In this document: positions 8,717 to 19,870 of the stretch, piece by piece
Layout: each line of letters begins with the position of its first letter
Numbering within the stretch: the first letter of the stretch is position 1
NCBI RefSeq assembly: GCF_019264355.1
Contig: NZ_JAHVAH010000001.1
Span: 62,001-126,000 of the forward strand
Origin: Sphingomicrobium clamense
Lineage (GTDB): Bacteria; Pseudomonadota; Alphaproteobacteria; Sphingomonadales; Sphingomonadaceae
Reading direction: 5' to 3'
DNA: 64,000 nucleotides
Program-made: the position numbers and the translations under genes
Notes under the pieces: model-generated
What the model was told of the DNA's origin: nothing
Databases searched by the model: none
The model's input: only the letters and a program-made list of their open reading frames with translations

Positions 8717-10537
8717 TCAGCTCTCGTCGCCCATCTTTAGGGCGGCGATGAATGCTTCTTGCGGGATACTGACGTTCCCATACTCACGCATCTTAGCTTT
8801 GCCTTTTTTCTGCTTCTCTAGAAGCTTGCGCTTCCGGGTAGCGTCGCCACCGTAGCACTTGGCAGTAACGTCTTTCCGCATCGCCGAGATAGTTTCTCTC
8901 GCAATAATTTTCCCACCGATCGCCGCCTGAATGGGAATCTTGAACAAGTGGCGTGGAATCAGCTCTTTTAGCCGCTCGCACATGCCGCGGCCGCGTTCTT
9001 CGGCGGTGCCGCGGTGGACGATCATGGAGAGCGCGTCGACCGCTTCCTCGTTGACCAGGATGCTCATCTTGACGAGGTCGCCCTCGCGATAGCCGATCTG
9101 TTCATAGTCGAAGCTGGCATAGCCCTTCGAAATCGACTTCAGCCGGTCGTAGAAATCGAACACCACTTCGTTGAGCGGCAATTCGTAGACCACCTGCGCA
9201 CGCCCGCCGACGTAGGTCAGCTCCTTCTGGATCCCGCGCCGGTCCTGGCACAGTTTCAGGATACCGCCGAGATATTCGTCGGGGGTGTAGATCGTCGCCT
9301 TGATCCACGGCTCCTCGATGAAGTTGATCCGGTTGACGTCGGGCATGTCGGCCGGATTGTGCAGCTCCAGCACCATCGCATCCTCATTCTTGGTATGCGA
9401 CAGGTCCATGCGGTACACCACGCTCGGCGCGGTGGTGATCAGGTCGAGGTCATATTCGCGCGTCAGACGCTCCTGGATGATCTCGAGGTGCAAGAGGCCG
9501 AGGAAGCCGCAGCGGAAGCCGAAGCCCAGCGCCGCGCTCGTCTCCATCTCGAAGCTGAACGAGGCATCGTTGAGGCGTAGCTTGTAGAGGCTTTCGCGGA
9601 GCTTCTCGAAGTCCGCCGCGTCGACCGGGAACAGGCCGCAGAAGACCACCGGCTGCACTTCCTTGAAGCCCGGGAGCGCCTTTTCGGTCGGGTTCTTGAC
9701 CGTCGTGATCGTGTCGCCGACCGCGGTCTGCGCGACTTCCTTGATCTGCGCGGTGATGAAGCCGATCTCGCCCGGGCCCAGTTCGGGCAGCTCGACCCGC
9801 TTAGGGGTAAAGCAGCCGACGCGGTCGATGAGGTGCTCGCTGCCCGCGTTCATGAACTTGATCTGCTGGCCCTTCTTGATCACCCCGTCCTGCACGCGGA
9901 CGAGGATTACGACGCCCAGATACGGGTCGTACCAGCTGTCGACGAGCATCGCCTTCAAGGGCTTGTCGCGGTCGCCCGTGGGGGCGGGGATCTTGTCGAC
10001 GATCGCTTGCAGGATGTCTTCGATGCCGATGCCCGTCTTCGCGCTCGCTTCAACCGCGTCCGCGCTGTCCAGCCCGATGACTTCCTCGATCTCCAACTTC
10101 ACGCGATCGGGTTCGGCCGCGGGCAGGTCGATCTTGTTGATCACCGGCACGATCTCATGGTCATGCTCGATCGACTGGTAGACATTGGCCAGCGTCTGCG
10201 CCTCGACCCCCTGCGCCGCATCGACCACCAACAGCGCGCCCTCGCACGCCGCGAGGCTCCGGCTGACTTCGTAGGCGAAATCGACGTGGCCGGGCGTGTC
10301 CATCAGGTTGAGCTCATACGTCACCCCGTCCGCCGCCTGCCAATTCAGCCGCACCGTCTGCGACTTGATCGTGATCCCGCGTTCCTTCTCGATATCCATG
10401 TTATCAAGGACTTGCTCACGCATCTCGCGCTGCGTCAGCCCGCCGGTTTGCTGGATCAACCGGTCGGCAAGCGTCGACTTCCCGTGGTCGATGTGCGCGA
10501 TGATACTGAAATTACGGATCTTTTTAAGGTCGGTCAT
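8717..10537 (-). CDS. lepA: Elongation factor 4 (LepA), ribosomal back-translocation GTPase
   Basis: A 606-residue translational GTPase of normal family length. The P-loop is 'AHIDHGKST' (residues 14-22), followed by 'DTPGHVDF' and 'NKIDLP', then the EF-G-like domains and the LepA-specific C-terminus ('[16 protein letters not shown]'). LepA binds ribosomes and affects initiation and stalled or mis-translocated complexes. The last ~85 codons (8717 to about 8972) use AT-richer codons (TTT, AAA, CTA, AGT) than the rest of the gene, and a codon-typical copy of most of that stretch lies just downstream. The 3' end therefore appears to have been replaced, while the protein sequence stays intact. 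Confidence 0.97.
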   Translation of the reverse strand: MTDLKKIRNFSIIAHIDHGKSTLADRLIQQTGGLTQREMREQVLDNMDIEKERGITIKSQTVRLNWQAADGVTYELNLMDTPGHVDFAYEVSRSLAACEGALLVVDAAQGVEAQTLANVYQSIEHDHEIVPVINKIDLPAAEPDRVKLEIEEVIGLDSADAVEASAKTGIGIEDILQAIVDKIPAPTGDRDKPLKAMLVDSWYDPYLGVVILVRVQDGVIKKGQQIKFMNAGSEHLIDRVGCFTPKRVELPELGPGEIGFITAQIKEVAQTAVGDTITTVKNPTEKALPGFKEVQPVVFCGLFPVDAADFEKLRESLYKLRLNDASFSFEMETSAALGFGFRCGFLGLLHLEIIQERLTREYDLDLITTAPSVVYRMDLSHTKNEDAMVLELHNPADMPDVNRINFIEEPWIKATIYTPDEYLGGILKLCQDRRGIQKELTYVGGRAQVVYELPLNEVVFDFYDRLKSISKGYASFDYEQIGYREGDLVKMSILVNEEAVDALSMIVHRGTAEERGRGMCERLKELIPRHLFKIPIQAAIGGKIIARETISAMRKDVTAKCYGGDATRKRKLLEKQKKGKAKMREYGNVSIPQEAFIAALKMGDES

Positions 10538-10659
10538 AGGATTTCGTGTCGCTGAGTTTGGGGGCGCAGCTAGCAGGGATTGCGGGCGCTGTCAGCAACT
10601 CTCGGAACCCGATGCGCGCGCCCTTCGTCTTTTGACGAAACAGGGAAAGGTTTTGCCTC

Positions 10660-11406
10660 ATGTCGAAGGCCACACAACTCGAAACATGGACCCGCGTCGG
10701 CTTTTTCGCGCGCGGTCTGATTTACATCCTGCTGGGCTATGTCGCGATCAGTGCCGCGGCGCCCGACAGCACATCCGACCTGTTCAAGTCGGTCGAAGAC
10801 CTGCCGGGCGGTACCATCATGCTCGCCATCATCACGTTGGGCGCGATCGGATATGGATTGTGGAAGATCCTCGATGCGGTCCAAAATCTCGAAGGCTTCG
10901 ACGACGATGCCAAGGGCAAGGCCAAGCGCTTCTTCTACGTCGTCGGCGGTGTCGGCTATTTCGTGCTCGCCTACCTCGCGGGCAAGACGCTGCTGGGTTC
11001 GGGCGGATCGGGCCAGGGCACCGAACAGGCCGCCGCGGCCTCGCCCGACATCCTGCTCTATCTCGTGGGTGCCGGGATCGGAATTGCCGGACTCTACCAA
11101 ATCAAGAAGGGCGTCACTCGTGAATTTCTAAACGGGCTCAAGGATGCACCGCCGCTGGTCGAATATTGGGGCATGCTGGGTCATGTCGCACGCGGGATCG
11201 TGTTCATTGTATCGGGCTGGGCGGTGATCCAAGCGACGGGCAATAGCGGCGCCGCCAAGGGCCTCGCGGGCGCGCTCGCAAGCCTGAAAGGCATGGGCAC
11301 GATCTTTACCATCCTGTGCATCGGCCTGATCCTGTTCGGGCTGTTCAGCCTGGTCGAAGCGAAATATCGCACCGTGCCCAACGAAGATCTGCGCCCGGGC
11401 CACTAG
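10660..11406 (+). CDS. DUF1206 membrane protein
   Basis: A 248-residue protein with about six hydrophobic segments arranged as three two-helix repeats, each starting with a motif like 'RVGFFARGLIYILLG' or 'MLGHVARGIVFIVSG'. That is the DUF1206 pattern. It is an inner-membrane protein of unknown function. It is divergent from lepA, with a 122-bp gap that probably holds both promoters. The ATG follows 'acagggaaagg', a fair ribosome site. Confidence 0.85.
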   Translation: MSKATQLETWTRVGFFARGLIYILLGYVAISAAAPDSTSDLFKSVEDLPGGTIMLAIITLGAIGYGLWKILDAVQNLEGFDDDAKGKAKRFFYVVGGVGYFVLAYLAGKTLLGSGGSGQGTEQAAAASPDILLYLVGAGIGIAGLYQIKKGVTREFLNGLKDAPPLVEYWGMLGHVARGIVFIVSGWAVIQATGNSGAAKGLAGALASLKGMGTIFTILCIGLILFGLFSLVEAKYRTVPNEDLRPGH

Positions 11407-11513
11407 GCTTCCACGAACGTCACGCTTCATTCGACAAGCGGCGCCGGCGGCCTTGCCATCGGCGCCGCTTCCTTTCACTGTCACGCGCGACAGCATGCAA
11501 AGGAGTATTTCAC

Positions 11514-14300
11514 GTGACCCGTCTCTCCACATTCACCCTTCTCGCCGCCACCACGGCGCTGGTCGCCACGCCGACCTTCGCGCAGGACAATGGCTCGGCA
11601 ATCGACAGCCTGGTAGAACAGGTCGCGATCCCGCACGAAACCTTCAAGCTCGACAATGGTCTGACCGTCATCGTCCATGAAGACCGCAAAGCCCCGATCG
11701 TCGCGGTGTCGATGTGGTATAATGTCGGGTCGAAGGACGAGCCCAAGGGTAAGACCGGCTTCGCCCACCTGTTCGAACACTTGATGTTCAACGGTTCGGA
11801 AAACCTGCCGGGCGACTATTTCGAATATACCGAGCAGATCGGCGCGACGAGCGTCAACGGCACGACCTGGTTCGACCGCACCAACTATTTCCAGAACGTT
11901 CCGACCGGCGCGCTCGAACGCGCTTTGTTCATGGAAAGCGACCGCATGGGCTACCTGCTTGGTGCGGTGACGCAGGAAAAGCTCACCAACCAGATCGGCG
12001 TCGTGCAGAATGAAAAGCGCTCGGGCGACAACCAGCCGGGCGGCCTCGTCAGCTATGAAAAGCTCGAAGCACTCTTCCCCGAAGGTCACCCCTATCGTCA
12101 CTCGACGATCGGCTCGATGGCCGACCTCAGCTCGGCGACGATGGGCGATGTCCAGCAGTGGTTCATCGACAAATACGGTCCCAACAATGCGATCCTGGTG
12201 CTCGCCGGTGACATGAACGCCGCCGAGGCCCGTCCGCTGGTCGAGAAATATTTCGGTGCGATCCCCGCCGGTCCGGTCAACACGCCGGCAGCAGCCGACG
12301 TCCCGACGCTCGAAGAACCCAAGCGGATCGTGATGAAGGACCGCGTCGCCACGACGCAGGTCCGCAAGTATTGGGCCGTCGGCGGCCTTCGCGACGAGGA
12401 CAAGGAAGCGCTGCAGGTTGCCAGCCAGATCCTTGGCGGGCTCGCCAGCTCGCGCTTCGACGAGAAGATGGTTCGCGGCGACGAGGTCGCGGTGCGCGCA
12501 TGGACCAGTTACCAGCCGTTCCACCGCGTCGGCGAGTTCAGCATGACGGCCGAGGTGAAGCCTGGCGAAGACCCCAACAAGGTCGAGACCATGATGGGCT
12601 CGATTCTTGCCGACTTCGTCATCAACGGCCCGACCGAAGACGAGATCGAGCGCGCGGTGACGAGCATCGTCGCTGGCCAGGTCCGCGGGCTCGAGCGGGT
12701 GGGTGGTTTCTCCGGCAAGGCGAATACGCTCGCCGAAGGCCTGCTCTACGAAGACAATAGCGATGCCTATGCCGAAGCGCTGGCCGACTATGCCGCGCTG
12801 ACGCCCGAGGACGTGCGCGCCGCGGCCGCCAAGTGGCTGGTGCGTCCGCCACTGACCATCTCGCTGGTCCCGGGCGAGCGCCCGCCTTACGTGGAGCCGC
12901 CTGCGGACGGTCCGGCCGAAGGTCTCGCAGCCAAGGAATATGAACCGACGCCTCGTGAAATCCCGCCGATCGGCGAGACCGAAGCGCTCGACTTCCCCGA
13001 TGTTACGCACACCACGCTGTCGAACGGGATCGAACTCCATTACGCACAGCGCGACGCGGTGCCCCTGACGGTGATCTCGATGCAGTTCGATGCGGGTCGC
13101 GCATCGGATGCGCTCGACAAGCGCGGGCTTGCCTCGATGGCGACGACGCTACTGTCTGAAGGCGCTGGCGGCATGGACGCGCAGGCGATTGCCGAAGAGA
13201 AAGAGCGTCTTGGTGCGCAAATTTCGATCGGCAGCTCGCTCGACGACACGTCGATGACGATCAATGCACTGTCGGCGAACCTCGCCGGCACGCTCGACCT
13301 CGCAGCCAAGTTCCTCAAGGAGCCGACCTTTGCCGAGGCCGATATCAACCGCGTGCGCGCCCAGCGTCTCGCGGCGATCGCGCAGGCCAAGAACAACCCC
13401 AACTTCCTGATGGCGAAGACGCGCCAGATGGTGATGTTCCCCGCGGACCATCCCTATTCGGCCGATCCGTTGGGTGACGAAACGGCGATCAGCGGCTTTA
13501 CCCGTGACGACATGATGGCGTTCACCAACGCCTACCTGCGTCCCGAGAATGCCGAAATCTTCGTCGTGTCGGATCTTCCGCTCGAAGAAGTGAAGGCTGC
13601 GCTCGAGGCCGAGTTTAGCGACTGGACCGGGTCGGGCCCCGTGGGCACCAAGGTCTTCCCCGACACGCCACTGACCAACCCGCAGCGCGACGTCATCGTC
13701 GTCAGCCGCCCGGACAGCCCGCAGTCGGTGATCGGCATGCTGCAGTTCGTGCCGGTCGACCCGATGGACGACCTGGCGGTCATCAACGCGGCCAACGAAG
13801 CGCTCGGCGGCAACTTCCTCGCGCGTCTCAACATGGACCTGCGTGAGACGAAGGGCTGGTCCTATGGCGTCCGTGGCGCGATCCAGCGGACTGATGAAAC
13901 AGTCGGCTACATCGTTAACGCACCGGTGCAGACAGACAAGACCGCCGAATCGATCAAGGCGCTGGACTACCAAATTCGTAACTTCCTCGAGGATGAGGGC
14001 GTGAAGCCCGAAGAGCTGAGCCGTATCCAGGCGGCCAACATCTCGGCGCTGCCGGGCCAGTTCGAGACCTCGGCAGCAGTGCTCGGCGCGATGGTGCAGA
14101 ATGACGAGCTGGGCCGTCCGGACGACTATTACGAGAAGCTCTCGGAAGTCTATGCGGCGCAAACGCAGGAAAGCCTCGACAAGGCGCTGCGGGACATTCT
14201 CGATCCCGACGCCTTCACTTACATCGTCGTGGGTGATGTCGACGAGGTCATCCCGCAGCTGGAAGAAGCGGGCCTGACCTACGAGGTGCTGGAGCAATAG
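11514..14300 (+). CDS. M16 family zinc metallopeptidase, exported, two-domain
   Basis: The start is a GTG at 11514, placed 8 bp after AAAGGAG; the longer upstream frame has no ribosome site. The 928-residue product begins with a signal peptide ending around 'ATPTFA'. The first M16 domain has the inverted zinc motif HLFEH (residues 85-89) with downstream glutamates ('VVQNEKRSG'). A second M16-like domain starts near residue 500 and lacks HxxEH, as is usual in paired M16 proteins; it keeps the Arg/Tyr-type motif 'ETKGWSYGVRG'. It probably degrades peptides in the periplasm. No adjacent partner subunit is present, since both domains are on one chain. Confidence 0.9.
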   Translation: MTRLSTFTLLAATTALVATPTFAQDNGSAIDSLVEQVAIPHETFKLDNGLTVIVHEDRKAPIVAVSMWYNVGSKDEPKGKTGFAHLFEHLMFNGSENLPGDYFEYTEQIGATSVNGTTWFDRTNYFQNVPTGALERALFMESDRMGYLLGAVTQEKLTNQIGVVQNEKRSGDNQPGGLVSYEKLEALFPEGHPYRHSTIGSMADLSSATMGDVQQWFIDKYGPNNAILVLAGDMNAAEARPLVEKYFGAIPAGPVNTPAAADVPTLEEPKRIVMKDRVATTQVRKYWAVGGLRDEDKEALQVASQILGGLASSRFDEKMVRGDEVAVRAWTSYQPFHRVGEFSMTAEVKPGEDPNKVETMMGSILADFVINGPTEDEIERAVTSIVAGQVRGLERVGGFSGKANTLAEGLLYEDNSDAYAEALADYAALTPEDVRAAAAKWLVRPPLTISLVPGERPPYVEPPADGPAEGLAAKEYEPTPREIPPIGETEALDFPDVTHTTLSNGIELHYAQRDAVPLTVISMQFDAGRASDALDKRGLASMATTLLSEGAGGMDAQAIAEEKERLGAQISIGSSLDDTSMTINALSANLAGTLDLAAKFLKEPTFAEADINRVRAQRLAAIAQAKNNPNFLMAKTRQMVMFPADHPYSADPLGDETAISGFTRDDMMAFTNAYLRPENAEIFVVSDLPLEEVKAALEAEFSDWTGSGPVGTKVFPDTPLTNPQRDVIVVSRPDSPQSVIGMLQFVPVDPMDDLAVINAANEALGGNFLARLNMDLRETKGWSYGVRGAIQRTDETVGYIVNAPVQTDKTAESIKALDYQIRNFLEDEGVKPEELSRIQAANISALPGQFETSAAVLGAMVQNDELGRPDDYYEKLSEVYAAQTQESLDKALRDILDPDAFTYIVVGDVDEVIPQLEEAGLTYEVLEQ

Positions 14301-14336
14301 CTCCAGCCCTTTTGGCTGAAGCGAAATCGGGGCGCG

Positions 14337-15395
14337 TTATCCCAGCCTGGTAACGTGCCCCATTTTGCGTCCGGGGCGCGCTTCGCGCTTGCCGTAGACA
14401 TGGAGATGCGCGCCCGGCTCTGCGAGCAGTTCGGGCCAGCTTTCGATCTCGTTGCCGATGAGATTGTTCATCGTCACGCGCGGCGCGGCGAGCGAGCTGT
14501 CGCCCAGCGGCAGGCCGGCGAGGCAGCGGATATGCTGTTCGAACTGCGAGGTGATCGCGCCCTCGATGGTCCAGTGGCCGCTATTGTGGACGCGCGGCGC
14601 GATTTCATTGACCAGCGGGCCTTCTTCGGTGGCGAAGAACTCGACCGCCATGACGCCGACATGGCCCATCGCCTCGGCAAGACGGCAGGAGAGCGTCACC
14701 GCTTCCTCGGTCTGCGCATCGACGGGGCTGCCCGCGGGCACTTCCGAACGACGCAAGATGCCGCCGTCGTGAATGTTACGGGGACAGTTCCAGACCTTCA
14801 TATCGCCATCCCGGCCGCGCGCGACGAGCACCGAGAATTCGGCATCGAAAGCGACTGCGGCTTCGGCGATGGCGGGCTCGCGCCCGATCGCATCCCAGGC
14901 TTCGACCAGCTGGTCGGGCTCGCGCACCCATGCCTGGCCCTTGCCGTCATAGCCGAGCCGGCGGCTCTTGAGGACCAAGGGCAAGCCGATGGCCTCGGCC
15001 GCGGATTCGAGATCGTCGACAGTGTCGATCGTCTGCCAGCGGGCGCAGCGCCCGCCCTGGTCCTCGACGAATTGTTTTTCGTTCGCGCGGTCCTGCGCGA
15101 TGGCGAGCGAACGCGTGCTGGGGTGGAGTTTCTCACCCATCGCCTCGAGCGGCCCGGCGGGTACATTCTCGAATTCGAAAGTCACGACGTCGCATTGCGC
15201 CGCGAATGCGGCAAGCGCGTCGGAATTCTCGTAGGCAGCGCAGACGTAGAGGTTGGACGGGCCGGCCGCGGGCGGGTCGGCGTCGGGCGCATAGACGTGG
15301 ACGCGATAGCCGAGCTGGCTGGCGGACTGGGCGAGCATGCGGCCGAGCTGGCCGCCGCCGACGATGCCGATGGTCCCGCCGGGGGCGAGGGTCAT
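14337..15395 (-). CDS. purK: N5-carboxyaminoimidazole ribonucleotide synthase
   Basis: A 352-residue ATP-grasp enzyme that carboxylates AIR at N5 with ATP and bicarbonate in purine synthesis. It opens with '[17 protein letters not shown]', the family's N-terminal motif, and has 'FEFENVP', '[14 protein letters not shown]' (ATP-grasp) and '[14 protein letters not shown]'. It overlaps purE by 4 bp (ATGA), so the two are translationally coupled, with purE first. Confidence 0.96.
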   Translation of the reverse strand: MTLAPGGTIGIVGGGQLGRMLAQSASQLGYRVHVYAPDADPPAAGPSNLYVCAAYENSDALAAFAAQCDVVTFEFENVPAGPLEAMGEKLHPSTRSLAIAQDRANEKQFVEDQGGRCARWQTIDTVDDLESAAEAIGLPLVLKSRRLGYDGKGQAWVREPDQLVEAWDAIGREPAIAEAAVAFDAEFSVLVARGRDGDMKVWNCPRNIHDGGILRRSEVPAGSPVDAQTEEAVTLSCRLAEAMGHVGVMAVEFFATEEGPLVNEIAPRVHNSGHWTIEGAITSQFEQHIRCLAGLPLGDSSLAAPRVTMNNLIGNEIESWPELLAEPGAHLHVYGKREARPGRKMGHVTRLG

Positions 15396-15871
15396 TGGGG
15401 AGTCTCCGCGATTGCGTCGGTTTGCTTGGCCCTGAAAGCGTCGAGGCGGTGGCCGAGTTCCGTATCGTAGGGCGCGAGCATGGCGGCGGCGAGCAAGGCG
15501 GCATTCTTCGCCCCAGCCTGTCCGATGGCGAGCGTGCCAACAGGGATGCCCGCGGGCATCTGGACGATGGAAAGCAGGCTGTCGAGGCCCGACAGCGCCT
15601 TGGACTGGACGGGAACGCCAAGCACCGGAAGCGGGGTCATCGAGGCAGCCATGCCGGGCAAGTGCGCGGCGCCGCCTGCGCCCGCGATGATGACCTTGAG
15701 GCCGCGATCCTTCGCGCCCGTGGCATAATCGTAAAGGCGTTGCGGCGTGCGATGCGCGCTGACGATCTTCGCTTCATGGGCAATGCCGAGCTCGTCGAGC
15801 AGCTCGGCGGCGTGGCGCATGGTGTCCCAGTCGGACTGGCTTCCCATGATGATGCCGACGGTGGCGGTCAT
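15392..15871 (-). CDS. purE: N5-carboxyaminoimidazole ribonucleotide mutase
   Basis: A 159-residue class I PurE, which moves the carboxylate of N5-CAIR to give CAIR. The N-terminus has '[13 protein letters not shown]' and '[10 protein letters not shown]', and the loop '[13 protein letters not shown]' is also typical. The ATG is preceded by GGGGAG. It is the first gene of the purE-purK pair, which overlap by 4 bp. Confidence 0.96.
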   Translation of the reverse strand: MTATVGIIMGSQSDWDTMRHAAELLDELGIAHEAKIVSAHRTPQRLYDYATGAKDRGLKVIIAGAGGAAHLPGMAASMTPLPVLGVPVQSKALSGLDSLLSIVQMPAGIPVGTLAIGQAGAKNAALLAAAMLAPYDTELGHRLDAFRAKQTDAIAETPQ

Positions 15872-15937
15872 TGGCTCCCCTTCTTGGCCGCTAAGCGAGC
15901 CGTTTAGGCGAAGTGGGGCATGCTTGGCAACGAAGGC

Positions 15938-16618
15938 TTAGGCGAGATAGTCGCGGCTGATTTCGGTGAGGTCGTCGGTGAGCTCGTAGAGGATCGGCTT
16001 GCCGGTCGGGATTTCGAGCCCGACAATGTCTTCATCCGAGATGCCCGAAAGATGCTTGATCAAGGCGCGCAGCGAGTTGCCGTGGGCCGAGATCATGACC
16101 GTCTCGCCCGAGCGCAGGGCCGGCGCGATGGCGCGCTCCCAATAAGGCAGCACGCGCTCGATCGTGTCCTTGAGGCTCTCGGTCATCGGCACGTGGACGT
16201 TGGCGTAGCGCGGATCGCCGGCGAGCTGGAATTCGCTGTCGGCCTCGAGCGGGGGCGGCGGGATGTCGAAGCTGCGGCGCCAGATCTTGACCTGCTGCTC
16301 GCCGACCTTGTCCATCATCTCCTGCTTGTTGAGCCCGGTGAGCCCGCCATAGTGACGCTCGTTCAGGTGCCAGTCCTTTTCGACCGGCAGCCAGAGCATG
16401 TCCATTTCATGCAGCGCGAGGTGGAGCGTGCGGATGGCGCGGGTGAGGACACTGGTGAAGCAGCGCGTGGGATAAAGGCCCGCCGATCGGATCGCACGGC
16501 CGCCCGCGCGCGCTTCCTCGACGCCTTTGTCGCTAAGGTCGACGTCCCACCAGCCGGTGAAGCGGTTTTCGAGGTTCCACTGCGATTGGCCGTGGCGGAC
16601 GAGGATCAGCTTGGGCAT
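15938..16618 (-). CDS. gpmA: 2,3-bisphosphoglycerate-dependent phosphoglycerate mutase
   Basis: A 226-residue histidine-phosphatase-superfamily enzyme interconverting 3- and 2-phosphoglycerate in glycolysis. The catalytic motif is '[10 protein letters not shown]' near the N-terminus; '[13 protein letters not shown]', typical of the dPGM family, and '[15 protein letters not shown]' follow. It sits 5 bp downstream of the M14 peptidase gene on the same strand, so the two may share a transcript, although no functional link is obvious. Confidence 0.94.
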   Translation of the reverse strand: MPKLILVRHGQSQWNLENRFTGWWDVDLSDKGVEEARAGGRAIRSAGLYPTRCFTSVLTRAIRTLHLALHEMDMLWLPVEKDWHLNERHYGGLTGLNKQEMMDKVGEQQVKIWRRSFDIPPPPLEADSEFQLAGDPRYANVHVPMTESLKDTIERVLPYWERAIAPALRSGETVMISAHGNSLRALIKHLSGISDEDIVGLEIPTGKPILYELTDDLTEISRDYLA

Positions 16619-16623
16619 GGGCG

Positions 16624-17763
16624 TTACGCTTTCTTGGCCTTGCGGGCTTCGAGATCGGGCAGCATGGCGTGGAGCGCGTCCATGCAGCTGTAGGCGAGAT
16701 ATTTGCAGCGCTCGGTCGACCAGCCGTAGATCGGGTCGGGCAGGTCGAAATTGTCCTTGAAGGGCATTTCGAGCGTCATCGACACGGCGCCGTAGCGCTC
16801 GGCGAGCTGGGTGGTCGACATGGAGAGGTTGGCCTCGCCGGGCTTGGCGACTTCATAGCCCTTTTCGCGCTGGAAATCGGGCGAGAGGCCCTCGAGGATC
16901 ACGCCGAACTTGTCGAACAGGCCGCCTTGCTCCTCATTCCACGAGGGGATGCCCTCGAAGCCGGCGAGGAAGTTGGCGGGGATGGCTTCGTCGCCATGGA
17001 CGTCCATCGCGAAATCGACGCCGGTATCGTCCATCGTATTGCGCACGTGGAAGACTTCGGGCTCGGTCGCTTCGGCGGGATCGTGCCAGACACGGTTGAG
17101 GTTCACGCCTGTCGCATTGGTGCGCAGGTGACCGCGGCGCGACCCGTCGGGGTTCATGTTGGGGATGACGTGGAAGGTGCAGCGCTGGCGCAGGCTGCGC
17201 GAGACCGGGTCGTCGGGGTCGGTGAGCTTTTCCAGCGCGCCTTCCATCCACCACTCGGCCATGCTCTCGCCCGGATGCTGGCGCGCATAGAGCCAGCAGG
17301 TGAGATCGCCCTCGCCGATAGTCAGGCAGTCAATGTCCTGTCCGTCCAGTGACTTACCGAGGCTCTGATATTCGACGCCCGGAAGCGCGGAGACGGTCGC
17401 GACGAGGTCGTGGTGACGCTCCATCGAATAGGGCACGTAATAAGCGAGCCAGATATTGTCGGTTTCGGGCACGAGGTTGATGGTGAGGACGCCGTCCTCG
17501 TAGCTGGTCGCATCGACGCGGACCCATTCGTCGCGATCGACGCTCATGCAGGCGCGATAGTCGGGCCAGCCGTCGACATAGGCCGCGCCGCCCGCATTGG
17601 TGATCTTGAGCGTGACCTCTCGCCCCTGCGCGCCGGCGAGACGGAAATAGAACCACTGGTAGAAGTCGGACTTATGGTCCTTTTCGATTTCCAGCTCGAT
17701 CGTGTCGCCGGACATGCTGATGAGCCGGATGTTGCCGGCGTCGAAGGCGCTCGAAATGATCAT
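16624..17763 (-). CDS. M14 family zinc carboxypeptidase, cytosolic CCP/AGBL-like
   Basis: A 379-residue product from the ATG at 17763; a longer open frame runs to 17988 but its extra 75 codons look non-coding. The N-terminal ~120 residues form the beta-rich M14 N-domain ('[11 protein letters not shown]'). The catalytic domain has zinc ligands in 'RQHPGESM' and 'DVHGDE', and 'GVNLNRVW' with '[10 protein letters not shown]'. There is no signal peptide, so it is cytosolic. Bacterial members of this group remove C-terminal residues, but substrates are poorly defined. It diverges from the M28 peptidase gene across a 167-bp gap. Confidence 0.88.
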   Translation of the reverse strand: MIISSAFDAGNIRLISMSGDTIELEIEKDHKSDFYQWFYFRLAGAQGREVTLKITNAGGAAYVDGWPDYRACMSVDRDEWVRVDATSYEDGVLTINLVPETDNIWLAYYVPYSMERHHDLVATVSALPGVEYQSLGKSLDGQDIDCLTIGEGDLTCWLYARQHPGESMAEWWMEGALEKLTDPDDPVSRSLRQRCTFHVIPNMNPDGSRRGHLRTNATGVNLNRVWHDPAEATEPEVFHVRNTMDDTGVDFAMDVHGDEAIPANFLAGFEGIPSWNEEQGGLFDKFGVILEGLSPDFQREKGYEVAKPGEANLSMSTTQLAERYGAVSMTLEMPFKDNFDLPDPIYGWSTERCKYLAYSCMDALHAMLPDLEARKAKKA

Positions 17764-17930
17764 GACGATATGGGTCCCTGTTGGCTGATCTCTGATTTCG
17801 GGGCGAGTGATAGTCGCGGGAAGGTTAAGAAGAAACCCCCCGCCGCTCGTCCATTGGTCGCAAGCGACTGGCAGGGCGCGAAGGGCACGGCTAAGGCAGT
17901 CCGCGACAACCAGTTCGGGAATCGAAATCC

Positions 17931-19577
17931 ATGACCAAGACCCTGTTCGCGGCTCTCGCCGCCACGACGTTCCTCGCCACCCCTGCATTCGCCGCCGACC
18001 CGGGCAACACGTTCGGCGCCAGCGCCGCGCAGGTCGAAGCCGACGTCCGCTTTCTTGCCGACGACCTGCTCGAAGGGCGCGAGGCGGGCACGCGCGGCTA
18101 TGACATTGCCGCGGCCTATGTCGCCTCGCGCTTCGCCGGGCTCGGCCTGACGCCTGCCGGCACCGATGGCGGCTGGTACCAGCAAATGACGCTGCGCACC
18201 GCGACGCTCGACGGCGAGCAGAGCCACGTCGCGCTGGTCCGTGACGGCGAACGCATCGAGCTTGGCGGCGACCTCGCCACGCCGCGCGCGAGCCTGGCGG
18301 CGACCGACGTGTCGATCGACGCGCCGATGGTATTCGTCGGCCATGGCCTCCACGCCCCCCAGATCGGGATCGATGCCTATGAAGGCGTCGATCTCGACGG
18401 CAAGATCGCCGTCTATGTCGACTTGATCCCGCAGGCCGTGACCCAGCCCGACCGCCGCGCGCATCTGTCGCAGGCGCGGGCCAAGATGGCGGCCGAGCGC
18501 GGTGCGGTTGGCGTGATTGCGATCAGTGCAAGCTCCGAAAATCGTGCGCTGCGCGCCTATAATTTCTTTAAGGACCGCCCCACCACCAGCTGGGTCGCAT
18601 CGAACGGCCTTAATGGCGCGCTCGCCGCCGGACTCGACATGTCGATCCGCGTGTCGCCCGAGGGTGCCGCAGCGCTGTTCCACGGCGCCGACCTGTCGCT
18701 CGACGACGTGCTGACCTTGGCGCGCGGCAATGAGGAGCTACCGAGCTTTACCCTGCCTGGTCGCCTCGAAGCGCGCGCGGTGTCGACCCACGAGGACGTC
18801 CAGACGCCAAACGTGATGGGCATGATCCCCGGCGCCGATCCGGCGCAAGCGGACGAGTATGTCGTGATGGTCGCGCATCTCGACCATGTCGGCATCAACG
18901 AGAACGCGAAGCCCGGCGAAGATGCCATCTATAACGGTGCGCTCGACAATGCTGCGGGCGTCGCAACGATGCTCGAGGCGGCGCGGATGTTCGCCGAAAC
19001 CGAAGGCGAGGCACGTCCCGATCGCTCGATGCTATTCATTGCGGTGACGGCTGAAGAAAAGGGGCTGCTTGGTGCCGAATATTTCGCTGCCGAGCCGACC
19101 GTGCCGATCGACAGCATCGTCGCCGATCTTAGCCTCGACATGCCAGTGCCGCTTTACGACTTCACCGACGTCGTGGCGTTCGGGTCGGAGCATAACACGA
19201 TGGGCGACTATATTCGCCGCGCGGCGGAAACGATGGACATTACTCTGTCGCCCGACCCCATGCCCGAGCAGGCGATCTTCGTCCGTTCGGACCATTATGT
19301 CTTCGCGCAGTATGGCATACCCGCGGTGCTGCTGTTCACCGGCTATGCCAATGGCGGCGAGGAGATGTTCACCGACTTCTTCGCCAACCGGTATCACAAG
19401 CCCGGCGACGACCTGAACCAACCCTTCAACTGGGACGCACTTGCACGCTACGCTGCGCTCAACTTCCGCATCGCTTCGGAAATCGCGGAAGATGACGGTC
19501 GACCGCTGTGGTATGCTGGCAACTTCTACGGCGAGGCGTTCGATCCGGACGGGGAAAAGGCGCCGCAGCCCGAATAA
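17931..19577 (+). CDS. Exported M28 family aminopeptidase with PA-type domain
   Basis: A 548-residue protein with a signal peptide ending near 'ATPAFA'. The mature part starts with a helical region ('VRFLADDLLEGREAGT'), carries a PA-like insert (about residues 130-260), and ends in an M28 di-zinc peptidase core: 'VVMVAHLDHVG', 'GALDNAAGVATMLE', 'VTAEEKGLLGAEYF' and 'RSDHYVFAQYGIPAV'. These supply the expected zinc ligands and catalytic Glu. It probably trims peptides in the periplasm or outside the cell, alongside the M16 peptidase encoded upstream. Confidence 0.92.
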   Translation: MTKTLFAALAATTFLATPAFAADPGNTFGASAAQVEADVRFLADDLLEGREAGTRGYDIAAAYVASRFAGLGLTPAGTDGGWYQQMTLRTATLDGEQSHVALVRDGERIELGGDLATPRASLAATDVSIDAPMVFVGHGLHAPQIGIDAYEGVDLDGKIAVYVDLIPQAVTQPDRRAHLSQARAKMAAERGAVGVIAISASSENRALRAYNFFKDRPTTSWVASNGLNGALAAGLDMSIRVSPEGAAALFHGADLSLDDVLTLARGNEELPSFTLPGRLEARAVSTHEDVQTPNVMGMIPGADPAQADEYVVMVAHLDHVGINENAKPGEDAIYNGALDNAAGVATMLEAARMFAETEGEARPDRSMLFIAVTAEEKGLLGAEYFAAEPTVPIDSIVADLSLDMPVPLYDFTDVVAFGSEHNTMGDYIRRAAETMDITLSPDPMPEQAIFVRSDHYVFAQYGIPAVLLFTGYANGGEEMFTDFFANRYHKPGDDLNQPFNWDALARYAALNFRIASEIAEDDGRPLWYAGNFYGEAFDPDGEKAPQPE

Positions 19578-19682
19578 TCGGGTGCAATTTCTTGACTCTG
19601 GGCCCCACCGACCCTAGGTGGGCGCCCGGACTCGTAGAGATTCCCAACAGTTTTAACGATTTGCAGGCAAGGGTGACCGGCC

Positions 19683-19808
19683 ATGAAAGTACGTAACTCG
19701 CTGAAATCGCTGAAGTCGCGCCATCGCGATTGCCGGGTCATCCGTCGTCGCGGTCGCACTTACGTGATCAACAAGACCAACCGTCGCTTCAAGGCGCGCC
19801 AGGGCTAA
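19683..19808 (+). CDS. rpmJ: 50S ribosomal protein L36
   Basis: A 41-residue very basic protein: it starts '[17 protein letters not shown]', followed by '[19 protein letters not shown]'. This is the ribosomal L36 form with an incomplete zinc-binding Cys set (the single Cys is in 'HRDC'), as in the YkgO/type B group found in alphaproteobacteria. It is too short for common ORF cut-offs. A rho-independent terminator follows closely. Confidence 0.93.
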   Translation: MKVRNSLKSLKSRHRDCRVIRRRGRTYVINKTNRRFKARQG

Positions 19809-19839
19809 CGCCTGAACGCTGCCAAGGCTTCGGCTTGAG

Positions 19840-19870
19840 AAAAGGGTCGCCTTCGCGGGCGGCCCTTTTT
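19840..19870 (+). terminator. Rho-independent terminator after rpmJ
   Basis: GGGTCGCC pairs with GGCGGCCC (one G-U pair) around a TTCGCG loop. The stem is flanked by A-rich and T-rich tracts (AAAA ... TTTTT). The T run serves rightward transcription from rpmJ, and the A run could also stop the convergent kinase gene, whose stop codon lies just beyond. Confidence 0.85.

Noticed and set aside
11481..14297. Long minus-strand frames opposite the M16 peptidase gene
   Set aside because: They have no recognisable domain and lie fully within a gene with a signal peptide, zinc motif and ribosome site.
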